From Gnetum montanum (Eukaryota; Streptophyta; Gnetopsida; Gnetales; Gnetaceae): a DNA stretch of 64,000 nt. Shown here one piece after another: positions 23,774 to 35,530 of this stretch. Position 1 is the first letter of the stretch, and the number at the start of each line of letters is the position of its first letter. The notes beneath the pieces are model-generated. The model searched no databases, was not told the origin of the DNA, and worked only from the letters and a program-made list of their open reading frames with translations. The stretch is from positions 163,837 to 227,836 of the forward strand of contig MNCI01037820.1 in the NCBI GenBank assembly GCA_015680685.1. The letters run 5' to 3'. The position numbers were made by a program, and so were the translations under genes.

Positions 23774-23790
23774 TACCCCCACGACTAAAT
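23774..23790 (-). other. Element C polypurine tract
   Basis: AGTCGTGGGGGTA on the minus strand abuts the LTR start TGATGAAGC. Confidence 0.8.
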
Positions 23791-25461
23791 AACAACTTGT
23801 CCTCGAGTCAAAGAAAGTGAGGAACAAGCTTAATTGAAAACATAGTGGATAGGTATGGGATTATTGACTGACTAGAAATTTATTCATGCCATAGTGGTGA
23901 ATTAAAAAAAATTTGGACACATACATAAAAGAAAAAACTGGTGGAACTCATGGGGTTCCCGGTAGTGGTGGCTCCTCCATGGGTGCATTTCCTTTGTCCT
24001 GTGCATCAGGCTTCTGAGATTGATACCATTGAAGAAGAACCTGATGTTTCTCCTCTTCTATTTGAGGGTTATGAGCTATCCATGCTGATGTTCCAATGTT
24101 TGATGGAGTCAGCACTTTTCATGGACACGGAATCTATAGGAACACTTGATTTGCCTTGACATGCCATGCCACAAATAGCCATCGTTTCTCTTCACAGGCT
24201 TGGGCACTGACCTTGCCTCCCCTTGCTTGGATAGATTATGCAGTAATAGGAGTTTCATGATGAATGCTGAATGATTAACTTCTGCTTTGCATGTCTGCAT
24301 GAGGTCCTTGGCTTCTACCTCCCCCAGGTCATTCGATTGCACCTTGAGAAGGTCCTCCTTATTGTCTTCTTTTAGGGGTAATCTATAATCACACAAGGAT
24401 CAATTTTTAGTAAGGTTATTGAAAAATGTTCAATGAATTCATACCTTACTCATTGCCTTTAATAAATGTTGCATTCTTTACTATGTGATTTTAGAGTTAG
24501 GAATTTGTCAAGGAAGTTGCTCCAAAAGTTCAATGTCGGACCAAGTTTTGAGGAATGTTTGATAAAATAATGACAAAGAAAGGATAGATTTGGAAATGAA
24601 ATACTTAGAGGGTGTAAGATGATGTGGTGATGTGCAACAAGTATAAATTACAGAAGTCACGCAAGTGGGTCCTCCCCAAACCAGGTTCCAACCTATATGC
24701 CCTTGTGTAACCACACCTTAAGATGTCCATAGGCACTAGAAGGGTTAAATGTAATCTATAACGATGTAACAAAACAAACACATGTTGATACCACTATGAT
24801 GAGGTATGAATTCAATGCTATACAAGACACAAGTCATAATTATAGGAACAATGAGATGAGACGAATCGGAGAAGGGATTGTAGAGATTAGGACGTGAGGT
24901 AACTGACTCAAGGCACAATGAATTCTTGAGTGTAGGGCATGATTAATGTGTTCATTAGTCCATCATTTCAAAATCAAGACCAAGTCCATTCCTCTGATTA
25001 GTGACATCGCATCGTTTCATCCAATGATGAACAACCATAAGAGCACCATAATAGCAAGGCATACGATCACTTGGCGTTTTGTGGAAGGGAGGAGTGACTT
25101 GGAATTTCTTTGTGGCATATATATTTTTTTTTGTTTGGCCACTATGGCACACTCTCTTTTCCCTCTCTTCTCTTGCTCTCCCTTTTTTCTTTGTTTTTTT
25201 TTGAAGTGCCTTTAATACTCTTACTTCCAATTTTCATTAGATCTACAAGGATCTTAGTATAACCTAGCTGCATGATAGCACCTATAGATGTTACCAAAAA
25301 GAATCCACAAGTTCCCTTGATGTCACACCATGGCCATTTCCTCTTAGTCCATCACTTTTTACTCTGGGCACAATGAACAATGAATTACTTTAAGTTTTAA
25401 TGATGTCAAGAATATCACTGTACCCTCAAATAGAACCTCTTATTTATAGAGTGGATGAGTG
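23791..25461 (-). other. Element C 3' noncoding region
   Basis: No long ORF is convincing. It resembles the A and F spacers (GTGGGTCCTCCCCAAACCAG near 24665). It has a T-rich run at 25120-25200. No env-like ORF is present. Confidence 0.65.
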
Positions 25462-25702
25462 NNNNNNNNNNNNNNNNNNNNNNNNNNNNNNNNNNNNNNN
25501 NNNNNNNNNNNNNNNNNNNNNNNNNNNNNNNNNNNNNNNNNNNNNNNNNNNNNNNNNNNNNNNNNNNNNNNNNNNNNNNNNNNNNNNNNNNNNNNNNNNN
25601 NNNNNNNNNNNNNNNNNNNNNNNNNNNNNNNNNNNNNNNNNNNNNNNNNNNNNNNNNNNNNNNNNNNNNNNNNNNNNNNNNNNNNNNNNNNNNNNNNNNN
25701 NN
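25462..25702. other. Assembly gap (N run)
   Basis: An unbroken run of N. Any ORF spanning it is meaningless. Confidence 0.99.
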
Positions 25703-25719
25703 ACACACTTGATTAGAGT

Positions 25720-27570
25720 TGACATAGTAGGGCAAGTTATAAGATGTGGTTAATTTATAAGGAGTTGATCCACTATGCTACTTGTGACCATAAGATGGTA
25801 TGCAAGGATCAACATGTCTCTCCATGTGGAAGTATTCATTGGGCCCCATGGTTATTGAAGTATTGAGTGGTGGCCTTGATAAGGTAACATGAGGCGTTGG
25901 GTTTTAAGAGGAAGATGCACCATAGTGTTGGATTTGTGCTAAGTTGGCGGATGTAGTGGTTTCTGAACTGTGGTGTCCCTTTTGATGATCATGTCTAAAG
26001 AAGGGACGCCTTCGATGTTGTGAAGGATTGCCACTACTGTTGACAGTAGCAGCATAAGTAACGTTTGCGGGTTGGTGCTGTGGTGCAAAATATTCTAGCA
26101 TAGCTGGCAGTGATGTAGAAGGGGGTGAAGTATGAGAATATTGAGGTTGAGGAGAAGTGTAAGGCACAGGAGGTGGTGATCTTATTGGAGAGGACATGGG
26201 TGGATAGGACTCGAAAGAATAATAACGATGAGGTGAAGTAGAGGATGAATATCTTGTTTGAGAAACAGGGTGTTGAACATAATAAGCATTTGACGTTGGG
26301 ACATATGATGGGTATGGTCTAGTTGGCAGTGGCCTCCCCCACGACTAAGGTTTTTGCCACTATGGTTGAACTTGATATTTCTGTATGAAATCTGGATGTA
26401 ACACTCCTCCCCAATGCTCATGTAAATGTGACAAAATTGGACATTGACCTTTGGGGTGATCTTACAAACAGACGTTACATTGATATGTGAAATTGGTAGT
26501 TTAGTTCTTATTCTTATTATCTCCTACCCTTTGTTTCGATTGTTGCGTGGTGTCCTGTCCTATTTCTCGATTTGGCATAGTCCTTCCTCTCATAATATTG
26601 GCATATTCTCCACATCTTTCATGTACCCAGTCCATCATCTTATTAATATTTTCTTTAATTTATCTAGTGATTCTAAGATTGGCAAAGATGATTCCACCTC
26701 CTTGAAGTAAGTGGATTTCTCCTCTTCATGATCATGGACCCTTGTTAAGTTGCGATTTTGGTCCTGTTGAGAACTTTTAACATTCTCTTGTTTGGCTATT
26801 TCTCCTTCTTCTTTTGCTATTTGCTTAATAAGCTCTTGGAATGGATGGGTTCATAGCTCATATAGTTGACCTTGGGTGTACATCCCTAGGGTATCCCTTG
26901 TTTCATTATGAAGCCCATCTATGATACGGTACATTAGCCTTTCCTTGGAGAACCCATGGCCTAGGCAGTTGTTTAACAGTGCATAATATCTTTCTAAGGC
27001 CATGTCCAAGGATTCATGTTGTGCTTGTTTCCATTCTTGGATTTGTCTCCTCAAGGCTGATACTCTCGCATAGGTTGGATATATTTTATTGAAAAGTTCT
27101 ATCATTGTTGGCCAATGTTGAATTGATTTTGGTTTTAATGACCTATACCATACTTTTTCTTGGCCAAAGAGTATTAGAGGAAAGAGCTTAAGTTTTTGCC
27201 ACCCATTATCAATATTTTTCCATGTATAGGCATCGTAGAAGGCTTGTAAATATTTTTGTGGATCTGAATCATAGCCTCCTGAAAACTTGGGAAAGTTGTT
27301 TAAATCAAGCACGGGTAAACAACTTTCCTTACGATGCATGCAGGCTATTTGAATAGCCTCTTGTATTTCTGTTAAGCTTGTAGTGGCTAGTATGGGTTCA
27401 TCGTCACTAGGTATGTTATGCAGTTGTCAGTTTGGATGATGTTGTTTGCGTTGATGCTCATAGGAGACCCCTACATCAAATTGGGTACTCCAAAATTCAT
27501 GTTCATTATCATATAATTTTTTGGTTCTCCAATAAGCTGCCCTACTAGTTGTTGCGTTGTCATAGTCTTG
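25720..27570 (-). CDS. Element C gag, best-preserved gag in the window
   Basis: The capsid protein has a clean 162-codon segment at 27339-26851 that covers the Retrotrans_gag core: LDLNNFPKFSGGYDSDP, GQEKVWYRSLKPKSIQHW, YYALLNNCLGHGF and NETRDTLGMYTQG. A knuckle near 26470 keeps both leading cysteines (CNVC, then DHPKGQC after a stop codon). A Pro/Ser/Tyr-rich tail extends to the N gap. The upstream part from about 27570 and the knuckle region carry stops, so it is nearly but not fully open. It lies one primer site downstream of the 5' LTR. No protease follows. Confidence 0.82.
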
Positions 27571-27700
27571 TGAGAGAGAAATTTTTGTGAACTATGTGTG
27601 ACTTAATTAAATTAAATTAAATTTATTTTTTTAAAGGATATATCATTAATACTTGTTATAGCAATCTTGTATGATATAACTAATCTAGATAACTAGCACC

Positions 27701-27719
27701 GTCCCCAACAAGGGCGCCA
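27701..27719 (-). other. Element C primer-binding site (tRNA-Asp type)
   Basis: TGGCGCCCTTGTTGGGGAC on the minus strand begins one base inside the LTR end. It pairs with the 3' end of plant tRNA-Asp with few mismatches and is better preserved than the site of A. Confidence 0.82.
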
Positions 27720-27720
27720 A

Positions 27721-28611
27721 TGATGAGCGGCGAGGTACCCCTACACTCAACCATACGAATACAAGCATTCATGCACCATTCGGTCGAACTCCATGGATAT
27801 GCTAGTTGTGGTATCTAGATCGTTACACGTTGATCGTAGTTCGTTGTCTTCCCACTTGGACTAGTATTTACTTTGTCACATATGGTTTAGTCCAGAGTGA
27901 GGCATATGATGTGATCCTAAATGAATGCTACTCCTAGAGACAATGGAAACTAATCTTAATTAAACTAATGAGCAATAGGAAATGAGTCTAAGCTAGCCTA
28001 AGTGTGATGAGCATCTGTTCCTTAATCATCCGTACACATCTTGGACCTCATGCATGACTACTACTGGGATTACTAAGCATAGATCCTAGGTACACTACTG
28101 GGTTACCAAGTAGTCACATTTAAATGCTCGTGATTAAGTTGTACTCATTCCGTAGTTAACAACAAGAATAGTAAATGATGATAAATAAATATTAACTAAG
28201 AAAAGAATAAATAAAAATGAAAATTAACAATAACAATTAAACAATTAAAACTAAGTGAATGCTGCAATGATGAAGTAATCTCAATCTTTATTTTCGATCA
28301 TGTGCATGTCCAAGTACGTCACACTCGAATAAAGGTGTTGTACAATTACAAACATCACACTGTGGGCATGCACTTGGGAAAATAATCTAACTCCTATGGA
28401 AACAAAATGCAATGGCTTTGCTACAACTTCCCCAAAGATTCGTCAAAGAGGTGGAAGGCCCTCTTATTTATAGGCCAAAATAGGCTCTGCATAAAGAGGG
28501 CCACGTTGACGCATGGAGGGATGCATCGATAGGGCCGCATTGATGCGGCCACATTTACGAGGCCCTGTATACGCAACCTAGTCAACACATCAATTGATTA
28601 ATGCTTCATTA
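27721..28611 (-). repeat. Element C 5' LTR
   Basis: This 891-bp LTR starts TGATGAGCGGCGAGGTACCC and ends AATGCTTCATTA on the plus strand. A reversed TATA box lies at 28464-28474. Upstream of it in element sense is a GGCCGCAT/ATGCGGCC hairpin near 28538. Confidence 0.92.
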
Positions 28612-28616
28612 GGTGG

Positions 28617-30470
28617 TTTGTACTTAATGTTTCTGATTGCTATTGTCTAGTTTCTATTTTTTAATTTTGATGACTGATGACTAAGACAAAGTTTCTTTTT
28701 CATGAAATAGGCAGTGAGTCCTCATCATCCACCCATCCACCAACTCTATGGTCTTCCTAGTTTTGAAAGTATGAGGTCCCTTTTTCATGAATAAAACTTT
28801 CACGAACTTGTGACCTTGGTAATTTTCAAACTTGGGAAAGATTCAAAGGTTTGAAAGTGTATCACTTCAAGGGGATTCAATACTCTTTCTGCCTTTCTAC
28901 TTACTTAAGTGTAATTGTGTTTTCATGGATTTCTCATCATTCCGTGTCGACCAATAATAGGAAGTTAGTAAGTATTTTCATGGTGTGCTTCCCATCCAAA
29001 AATCTATAAAAACATAAAATTAAGAGAAAAAACATGATGGAAATTCAAAGCACATCCTTTATGCAACATAATGGACTACAGGCATTTTTTATGGGACTAG
29101 AAAGACATGTTATCCATGCATGAAGATTCCCTCTGACTAAGGCCCTCTCTGACTTCCTACTTCACTTTTCTTCTCTAATAAGAAATGGTGATTGATCTAT
29201 GGGAGAATTTGTATGTCTCAAGGGAGTGGTCTAGTCTTAGAGTGAAGATCCAAAGTTACTGAAAGTGATTGGTTTTAATCTAGACTAAGGATAAACTTTA
29301 TCAGGTCATAAGATTCATAAGAAACTTCATGTAATCACAATTAAGAATTCCATCTCACCTTCTTTATCATCCATCAATGATTTCCATCATTCATCTCATT
29401 ACCAATTTTCATTTTTTATTTAATGTCTTAGTTTGATGTGTTGAAATTCTTAGGTAGATTCTTCCGAATTCAATCCTTAACTTTTCATAATCTTTAATCC
29501 ATTGTGGAATCCATGAACTCTTTAGTTGAGGTTATGCAAGGGCAGAAAAAGGCATGATCTTTCTATGGTAAGAACCACTTGCATATCTCTTGTTTAGGAT
29601 AGTTAGGTTCCTTATCTTTAGGCATTTTCGTGATCAAATCTTTCATGTGCTCCATCAATTACATCCAACTATGCACTCCTTAAGGCATTTTCACCAATAA
29701 AATTTCATTCTCCCACAATTATCTAATTTTTGTGAATTCCCAAACCCTCTTCTAAGGTTTTCATCAAGTTCACAACTTTTCTAGCTCTCTATGGACACTA
29801 ATTTCATAAGAAAATTCCTTGTATTTTTCCAGATTTTTAAAGTGAAAAATTTTGTGGACAAAATTTGTCAATGAGACCTCATATATTTTTTTCCTTTGTC
29901 AATGAAACCCCATCAAAGGGACCTTGCCTACATAAGGCAAAAATTCTATAAATATGCATGAAGACTTAAGAATTTTTGACATTTTCTCATAAACAAGGGG
30001 GAAGTTTATGAATTGTTCAAAGCCCAAAACCTTCCAAGACCCATATCCTCCTAATTTTTTGTTTGATTCACTCTATTCTTTGACCTTGTAGGTATTGGAG
30101 GTAAGCCCTTTGTCATGGGGGCCACAAACCTTAAGCTTTTGACAAAAATGTTTTTGGAAAAATTTCTAACTCCCACAAGGTTTAATAATGAAATCAACAT
30201 TAAAACATCAAATTATAAGAGTTAAACTCTTCCAACATGCTTTAGTAACCTTCTAAGTTAAAAATCATCAAAATAATAATAAAATAATCAATCTACTATG
30301 GTCCAAACTTACCCTAAGTGCAACCACCCAATGAGAAAGGTAATTAAATGTTATAAGATATACATTAAATGCTAATCTTTGATTATGTTCTGATCACTGT
30401 TGGAACCTAAAGGAAAGCACATACAAGAAGGAGGACCATTCCAACCAAGGAAGAAATAGCCAAAAATGAG
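28617..30470 (+). other. Element B long post-pol spacer
   Basis: About 1.85 kb without a credible ORF. Blocks are shared with A (CACCCATCCACCAACTCTATG near 28726) and F (CTCCCACAAGG region near 30170). It contains TGTCATGGGGGCC at 30111, another polypurine-like word. Confidence 0.65.
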
Positions 30471-33245
30471 AAGGGACCAAGAACAATGCCATGAACAAGT
30501 AGAGACCCATGCAACATGACCTCTTTGGGAGGAGCCTAAAGTGGAATTTTTTTGACAGATTCTTTAAGAAGTTGCTATAACAAGATAGTCTCACTGAGAT
30601 AAGGCACCTGAACCAAAACTGAACTTAGAGGTTACCTTGACAAAATCTTACCTTAGGTAGATCACAAACAAGGAGGTCCAGAAATTGGTGCTCCAAGAGT
30701 TAAACTACGGACCTTTCTTGGAGTTTTCAATTCTAGAAGTTAAGACTCAACTACAAAAAATCTTCCATGTGGCCCACAATCACTTCTAGTGCGGAGTTGT
30801 ACATGGGAGAGACATACCTATTCTGGAACAATCAACAAGCCAATTCAATGGTCAAAATCAAAAACATCTTAGTGTCCTACTCAGTAAAAGCTATCACAGA
30901 GGCCCATGATTTACCAAAAACAAGGGAAAACATTGTTGAAATCACCATATTGGTAGGTCCTAGCATCAAGAAAGAATGGACACAACAGTGTTATGGAGTC
31001 GATCATTATAAGTTTGGTGCACTCACCATGGCAGAACACACATATTTTAAGATTACAGCCTTTCACCTCAATTCAACAGTGAGGTCAAGTAAGATCATAG
31101 CCTTATCCACAATGCATATGCTTCTCTAAGCAATAGATTCTTGATCAACCTTTCATAGCTTATCCATCTGGAGATGGATAAGCAGTTTAAAGAAAATGAA
31201 TGTGAAAGGAAGACATCCCCTTCCCATGCCTCAACTAAGAATTATGCAAGAGGTAAGGCATAACCCAATACACAAATGACATTTTCCAGTATGCTTCGTC
31301 CACTTCCTAGGTGGAGATGATAAAGGACAAGATGCCTATTAAAGTCATCCAAGAAAGGCGGCAATGACCACCACCTCCACCACCCACTCATAAAACAATG
31401 TCAAAGGTCCACATTGCTCTAAAGCGCATGCACAAGATCCAAAAGTAGCTCTTGGGAGAGCATGAGTAGCAAGTAGGAATGAGTGGTATTGATCCATCTA
31501 TGTATTGCCCAATAATGAGTCACCTCAATGAAGTGGCTCAAAAAATCAGCTAGATGGAGGGAGGTAGGCCAATTTTCTCAGCTCAAAGAACATAGTTGTC
31601 CATAAGATCAAATCTTGACACTCAAAAGATAATGATATCTTTTTGACAATAGCAGTAATTCAAAAATATCTTTGGGAATGCTGCTACTTTTTTCATGCAT
31701 TTGGAGGAGGATGAAGGGGCAACTATCTTGGTGATGCAGCATCATGGGTAGGAGAGAGCAGTAGAAGTAGTTGTAGATAGAATTGTCAAGGCACTTAATG
31801 CATCTACAATATCTTTATGAAACATTTTTACACTTAGAAAGGTATAGACATTCATAGGAACAATTAGTAATAAATTAAGTGCAACCGAGCATGAGAACTT
31901 GCTGAACCAACTAGTGGGAATTGAGCAACCAATTCTATATGTCTTTGATCTTCTAGACATAATCACTGTAACCAAGTCGAGGTTGCTAGAAGTAAGGGGA
32001 AAGTGCATCATATTGAAGGGGCAACTTGAAATAGCCCAAGCACAAAACCAACACTTGGCTATAGAGGTTGCTGAATTAAGAGCCCTTCTTACCAATCCCA
32101 TGTTTCTCAACCTTGCACTGACAAGGGATGAAGCCTTCAAGTAGCTTGAAGACAAGCTCAAAAGGGTTGAGAATGAAAAGGAGATGGTCATCTCTAACCA
32201 GTCTGTGGCCAATGCTAAAATGTACACCATTTAGAAGGACTTGGTTCAAACATGTCATGAGAATGCAAGTTTGACTACAGAAAATCATCACCTATGCAAT
32301 GTTAATGTGTAGAAGTAATAGATGTAAGATTTTATTCATCAACAACAAGGGTAGCTAGCCAAATTAAATAATGAATTGAGGAGATTGGTAGTAGAAAATA
32401 GAAATCTCTCCATGGAGGAATTTTGAGCCCTTTGCCAAAAATCTATGATAGAGATAGCTGCTTGGAGAAAAAAGGCTTTCAAGTTTGAGAGAGTCAAGAA
32501 CCATTATAGAGATCAAGTTGGTCTATAGAAAGAAATTAATAAGAAACACATCTAGATAACAAAGGTAAAAGTTAATGAGGCATTCTAATAGCTCAAGGAA
32601 GGAGGTGATCTCTAGCAACCTCTCTTTGATGGGCTTAATAACTATAAAAAATCGAAGATCTACATGAAAGAGCAGCAAATTGAGAAGATGATTGAGTACA
32701 TGGAGCTTGCTAATCTTTGTTATGCAAACCTGGTAATGCTAACTACTAGACAGCCATAGCTGGAATTGGAGAAACAAGTGAATAGCTTGTACTTGCTATA
32801 TGAGGTAGAGTTCAAGCATCACAAGGACACCAAGCAGAAGCTTGAGATTGTTAACATTGAACTCAAGGCTCTCAAGATAAAGTTCACTGATCAAGAATCA
32901 ACTATTGAGAAATTAGCCAAGAGGATGAATGACTACTAGGAGCTGTAGAATGCAATCAAGGCATTTGATTTTGAACACAAAATCTTCACTATCTGGTTTA
33001 TCAACATGAAGGAGTTATTCATGGAAAGGATGTTCCCACTCTGGCCCACATTTAAGATGCTATGTGGATGTTGAATGATCCTAGGAGAAAGGAGGAGAAG
33101 ATGAAGGCGCTATTAGACGTCTTTCATCTTTCATTAGAAGTTGCAGCTATCATAGGAAAACCACCACCATCTCAACTACAACATGTGCCTAAAGTAGAAG
33201 AAGATCCTTTGAAGCCTTAGGAGCCTCCACCACCTGCGACCATTT
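30470..33245 (+). pseudogene. Element B env-like 3' ORF with plant-transposon-like domain and coiled coil
   Basis: This is an accessory ORF after pol, the position of the env-like gene of Athila elements. The first third contains LYMGETYLFWNNQQANSM, IKKEWTQQCYGVDHYKFG and MAEHTYFKITAFHLNS, resembling the putative plant transposon domain found in such ORFs. From about 31890 a long Lys/Glu/Leu-rich coiled coil follows (GQLEIAQAQNQHLAIEVAEL, EKMIEYMELANLCYANL), then a Pro-rich C-terminus ending near 33245. No membrane span or signal peptide is evident, so envelope function is not supported. Many stops and some frameshifts. Matching copies are in D (right fragments) and F. Confidence 0.75.
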
Positions 33246-33456
33246 GATCTTCTTCAACATCTTCATGCCATCTAAGGAATTGTGTTTGTCAATTTTTTCC
33301 TAGTGTTCAATTTTGTTTTTCTAAACACCCAAAATTTTGTAATCAATGAAAAAAAACCCCATACACTCTAGACATTTAGTTTTTGTTGTGTAGTTTATGT
33401 CAATAATCCCATACCTTTCCAAATTTTGTAAAGAACTTAAGGATGAGTTTTCATTA

Positions 33457-33469
33457 AGTCGTGGAGGTA
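33457..33469 (+). other. Element B polypurine tract
   Basis: AGTCGTGGAGGTA is directly followed by the LTR start TGATGAAGC. Confidence 0.8.
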
Positions 33470-34370
33470 TGATGAAGCGTCATGGTTGGTCGTGTTGACA
33501 AGATGCTATTAACATGACCCCATCAATGTAGGGTTTGACTTGTTGATATGTATCCATTAACAGGGCTCCCTATTTTGCCTATAAATATGTGCTCACCAAG
33601 AGAATTTATGGGAAATAAGTCTCATAGTTGTAGCAAAGCTCTAGTAGTTTTTCCACTTAAAAGTTAGAATATTTTCTAAGTGCCTACAATAGGAGTCAAA
33701 GAGTGTATGGATCTTTATTTGAGCATTGTTGTACTTGAGCACTATAGTGTGTGGCAATAAAGCCAAGCTTTCTGATAAACCTTGTAGCACTTTGAAATAG
33801 ATTAATTATTTCCTTTATTCATTTAATATTTTAAGCAATTTCCTTTAATGCTTTAAGTAATTAAAGTAATTAAGTTAAGCTAATTTAAGTTGAATTAAGC
33901 TAGATTAAGATAGATGAAATAGTGATTAATTAAGCACATAAGTATAACCACTTCAAACATACACTCGATGCTTGGGAACCCTAGTAATGCTTAATGTTTG
34001 GTAACTTAGTGGTGTTAAATGTGTTCAAAATGTGTACAGTAAGTGGGAATGCATGCTTGTGTTAGGATTGGTTAAATTTTAGTTAGTTAGAGTAAATTAA
34101 AAATCAAATATATAATTCTTTATTCTTTACTCTTAGGCAACTTAGAACATAAAACATAAAAATGATAAAAATCATATGCTTGAGTTGCACTTAACCATAC
34201 CTTTACATTTCACAAGTGTAATTTGGAAGACAATGATAATAATGGTTAGTTTTACCTCTTAGAGACCAATGTACTTAAGAGGCTATATAAGTCCATCGAA
34301 TTTGACCAAATCGCACATGAACACTTAGTGATTTGTATGGTTGGGCGTAGGGGCTACTCGTTGCTCATTA
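33470..34370 (+). repeat. Element B 3' LTR
   Basis: It starts TGATGAAGCGTCATGG and ends TACTCGTTGCTCATTA. The layout is like the LTRs of C: paired CATGACCCC/GGGTTTG-type words, a CCTATAAATATG TATA box at 33578-33589, then the R/U5 part with AAACATACACTCG. The 5' LTR is not in the window. Confidence 0.85.
33578..33589 (+). promoter_or_regulatory. TATA box of element B LTR
   Basis: CCTATAAATATG lies about 110 bp into the LTR, the same relative place as in C and F. Confidence 0.6.
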
Positions 34371-34689
34371 ACAAGCTCTAACCTAATATTGCACTTTTTG
34401 AGTGATGACAAGTTCCAAGATTTGTGCATTTTTAAGAGATCAAATTCACCCTAAAAATTGTGTATGATATATCTTTACATGATGCATTCCTTACAATCTA
34501 CGAAAAAATAAGAGATTTTCAAGATTACTTCTCTTCTTAAAAAGGTTACCTACTTTAATCTAGTTTGTCACTTCATGGGTTAACATGATAGTTTATATAT
34601 GATTATTTTGGTTTGAAGGTAGCCTTGGTAAGATATGGGAGGGTGTAAATATTAGATCCACAACCGTAGATGCTTGAAAAGATTTAAAT
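34371..34689. other. Unassigned DNA between element B and gag fragment J
   Basis: AT-rich, with no motif recognised. It may be decayed 3' sequence of element J. Confidence 0.4.
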
Positions 34690-35530
34690 TGATTGATAGG
34701 TTTAAAAATGAATGTTTCTAAGGCTTGCACTTAGAACCACTAGAGTTGTCATCTACCTGCATGTTGATAACTAGGATGTCATTCTATTCTTATCATATGG
34801 AGGAATCTCATCTTTCATTGGTGGAACAATTGTCAAAGGATTACAAGCATGTAATTAAGAGTGCTTGTAAGGATGAGAAGTGTTTAAGAAAAATTCAATC
34901 CATGGAGTGATGGATCTATGATACTCTCAAGGATAGTAATGATGAACATGAGCATGGGTGGTAGAGCCACTTGAAGACATAGGCTATTTGACATAACATC
35001 TATAAGGATGAGGTTGTCTATAGGGGTACTATTACCTTGGGAATGACATTCTCCACAACTATGGATTTTGCCACTATTGATAATACTCTTAAGCTTAAGG
35101 TGAAGTCCCACTAGGATAGTATTGTTGTTGATGATAGGATTACCTATGGTAATCTTGAGGATAAAAAAAAGCTCATAAGCATTTTTCATTTGATAAATTT
35201 TAAATTTAAGGCATTAGTCTTAGACTCTTGCAAATGTAATATTACAAGGTAACCATCGTTAGGATGGTCATATTAGAAGATTTTTATAATCATAGTCATC
35301 CAAGTCTATATCCATAATCTCTTCAACTATAGTTACTTTTCCTTCTTATTGATAGCAATCCTTTCCTATGTCTTTTTTCTTTATCTCCAATTGTATCTTG
35401 CTTTGCTTTCTAGATAATTTTCAATGCTGATTAAAGCTTTTCATCAATTGAGTCTTACATCTTATCAATCTTAGTTAAATTTTTAATAACTAATTTTTGG
35501 ATTAGCAAGGTTTTCTACTAGACCACTATT
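34690..35530 (-). pseudogene. Gag fragment J, C-terminal part
   Basis: In reverse orientation this follows the C-terminal half of the gag of A: the knuckle-like DHP region near 35260, the Gln/Pro-rich tail, and the CTTGAGGATAA word at 35152-35162. It is strongly decayed, with many stops. It ends at GATTAGCAAGGTTTTCTACT (35503), the equivalent of position 10082 in A. The missing middle resumes at 38495. Confidence 0.65.

Larger units (their letters stand above)
22949..28611 (-). mobile_element. Element C: complete non-autonomous gag-only LTR retrotransposon
   Basis: The LTRs are at 22949-23773 and 27721-28611 in the same orientation. The flanking target duplication is GGTGG (22944-22948 and 28612-28616). 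The primer site next to the right LTR and polypurine tract next to the left LTR place it on the minus strand. It carries gag only; no protease, RT or integrase is visible, though a 241-bp N gap (25462-25702) hides a little sequence. It is nested in the post-pol spacer of element B. Confidence 0.93.
28617..34370 (+). mobile_element. Element B, right part
   Basis: Continuation of B after the element C insertion: remaining spacer, env-like ORF, polypurine tract and 3' LTR. Continuity is shown by the GGTGG duplication and by the parallel order in F. Confidence 0.88.

Noticed and set aside
25400-25753. ORFs crossing the N runs (also 38019-38561)
   Set aside because: They consist almost entirely of unknown residues and exist only because N contains no stop.
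30767-31129. A true viral-type envelope gene
   Set aside because: No signal peptide, cleavage site or membrane span is visible in the env-position ORFs, and a coiled coil alone is not enough.
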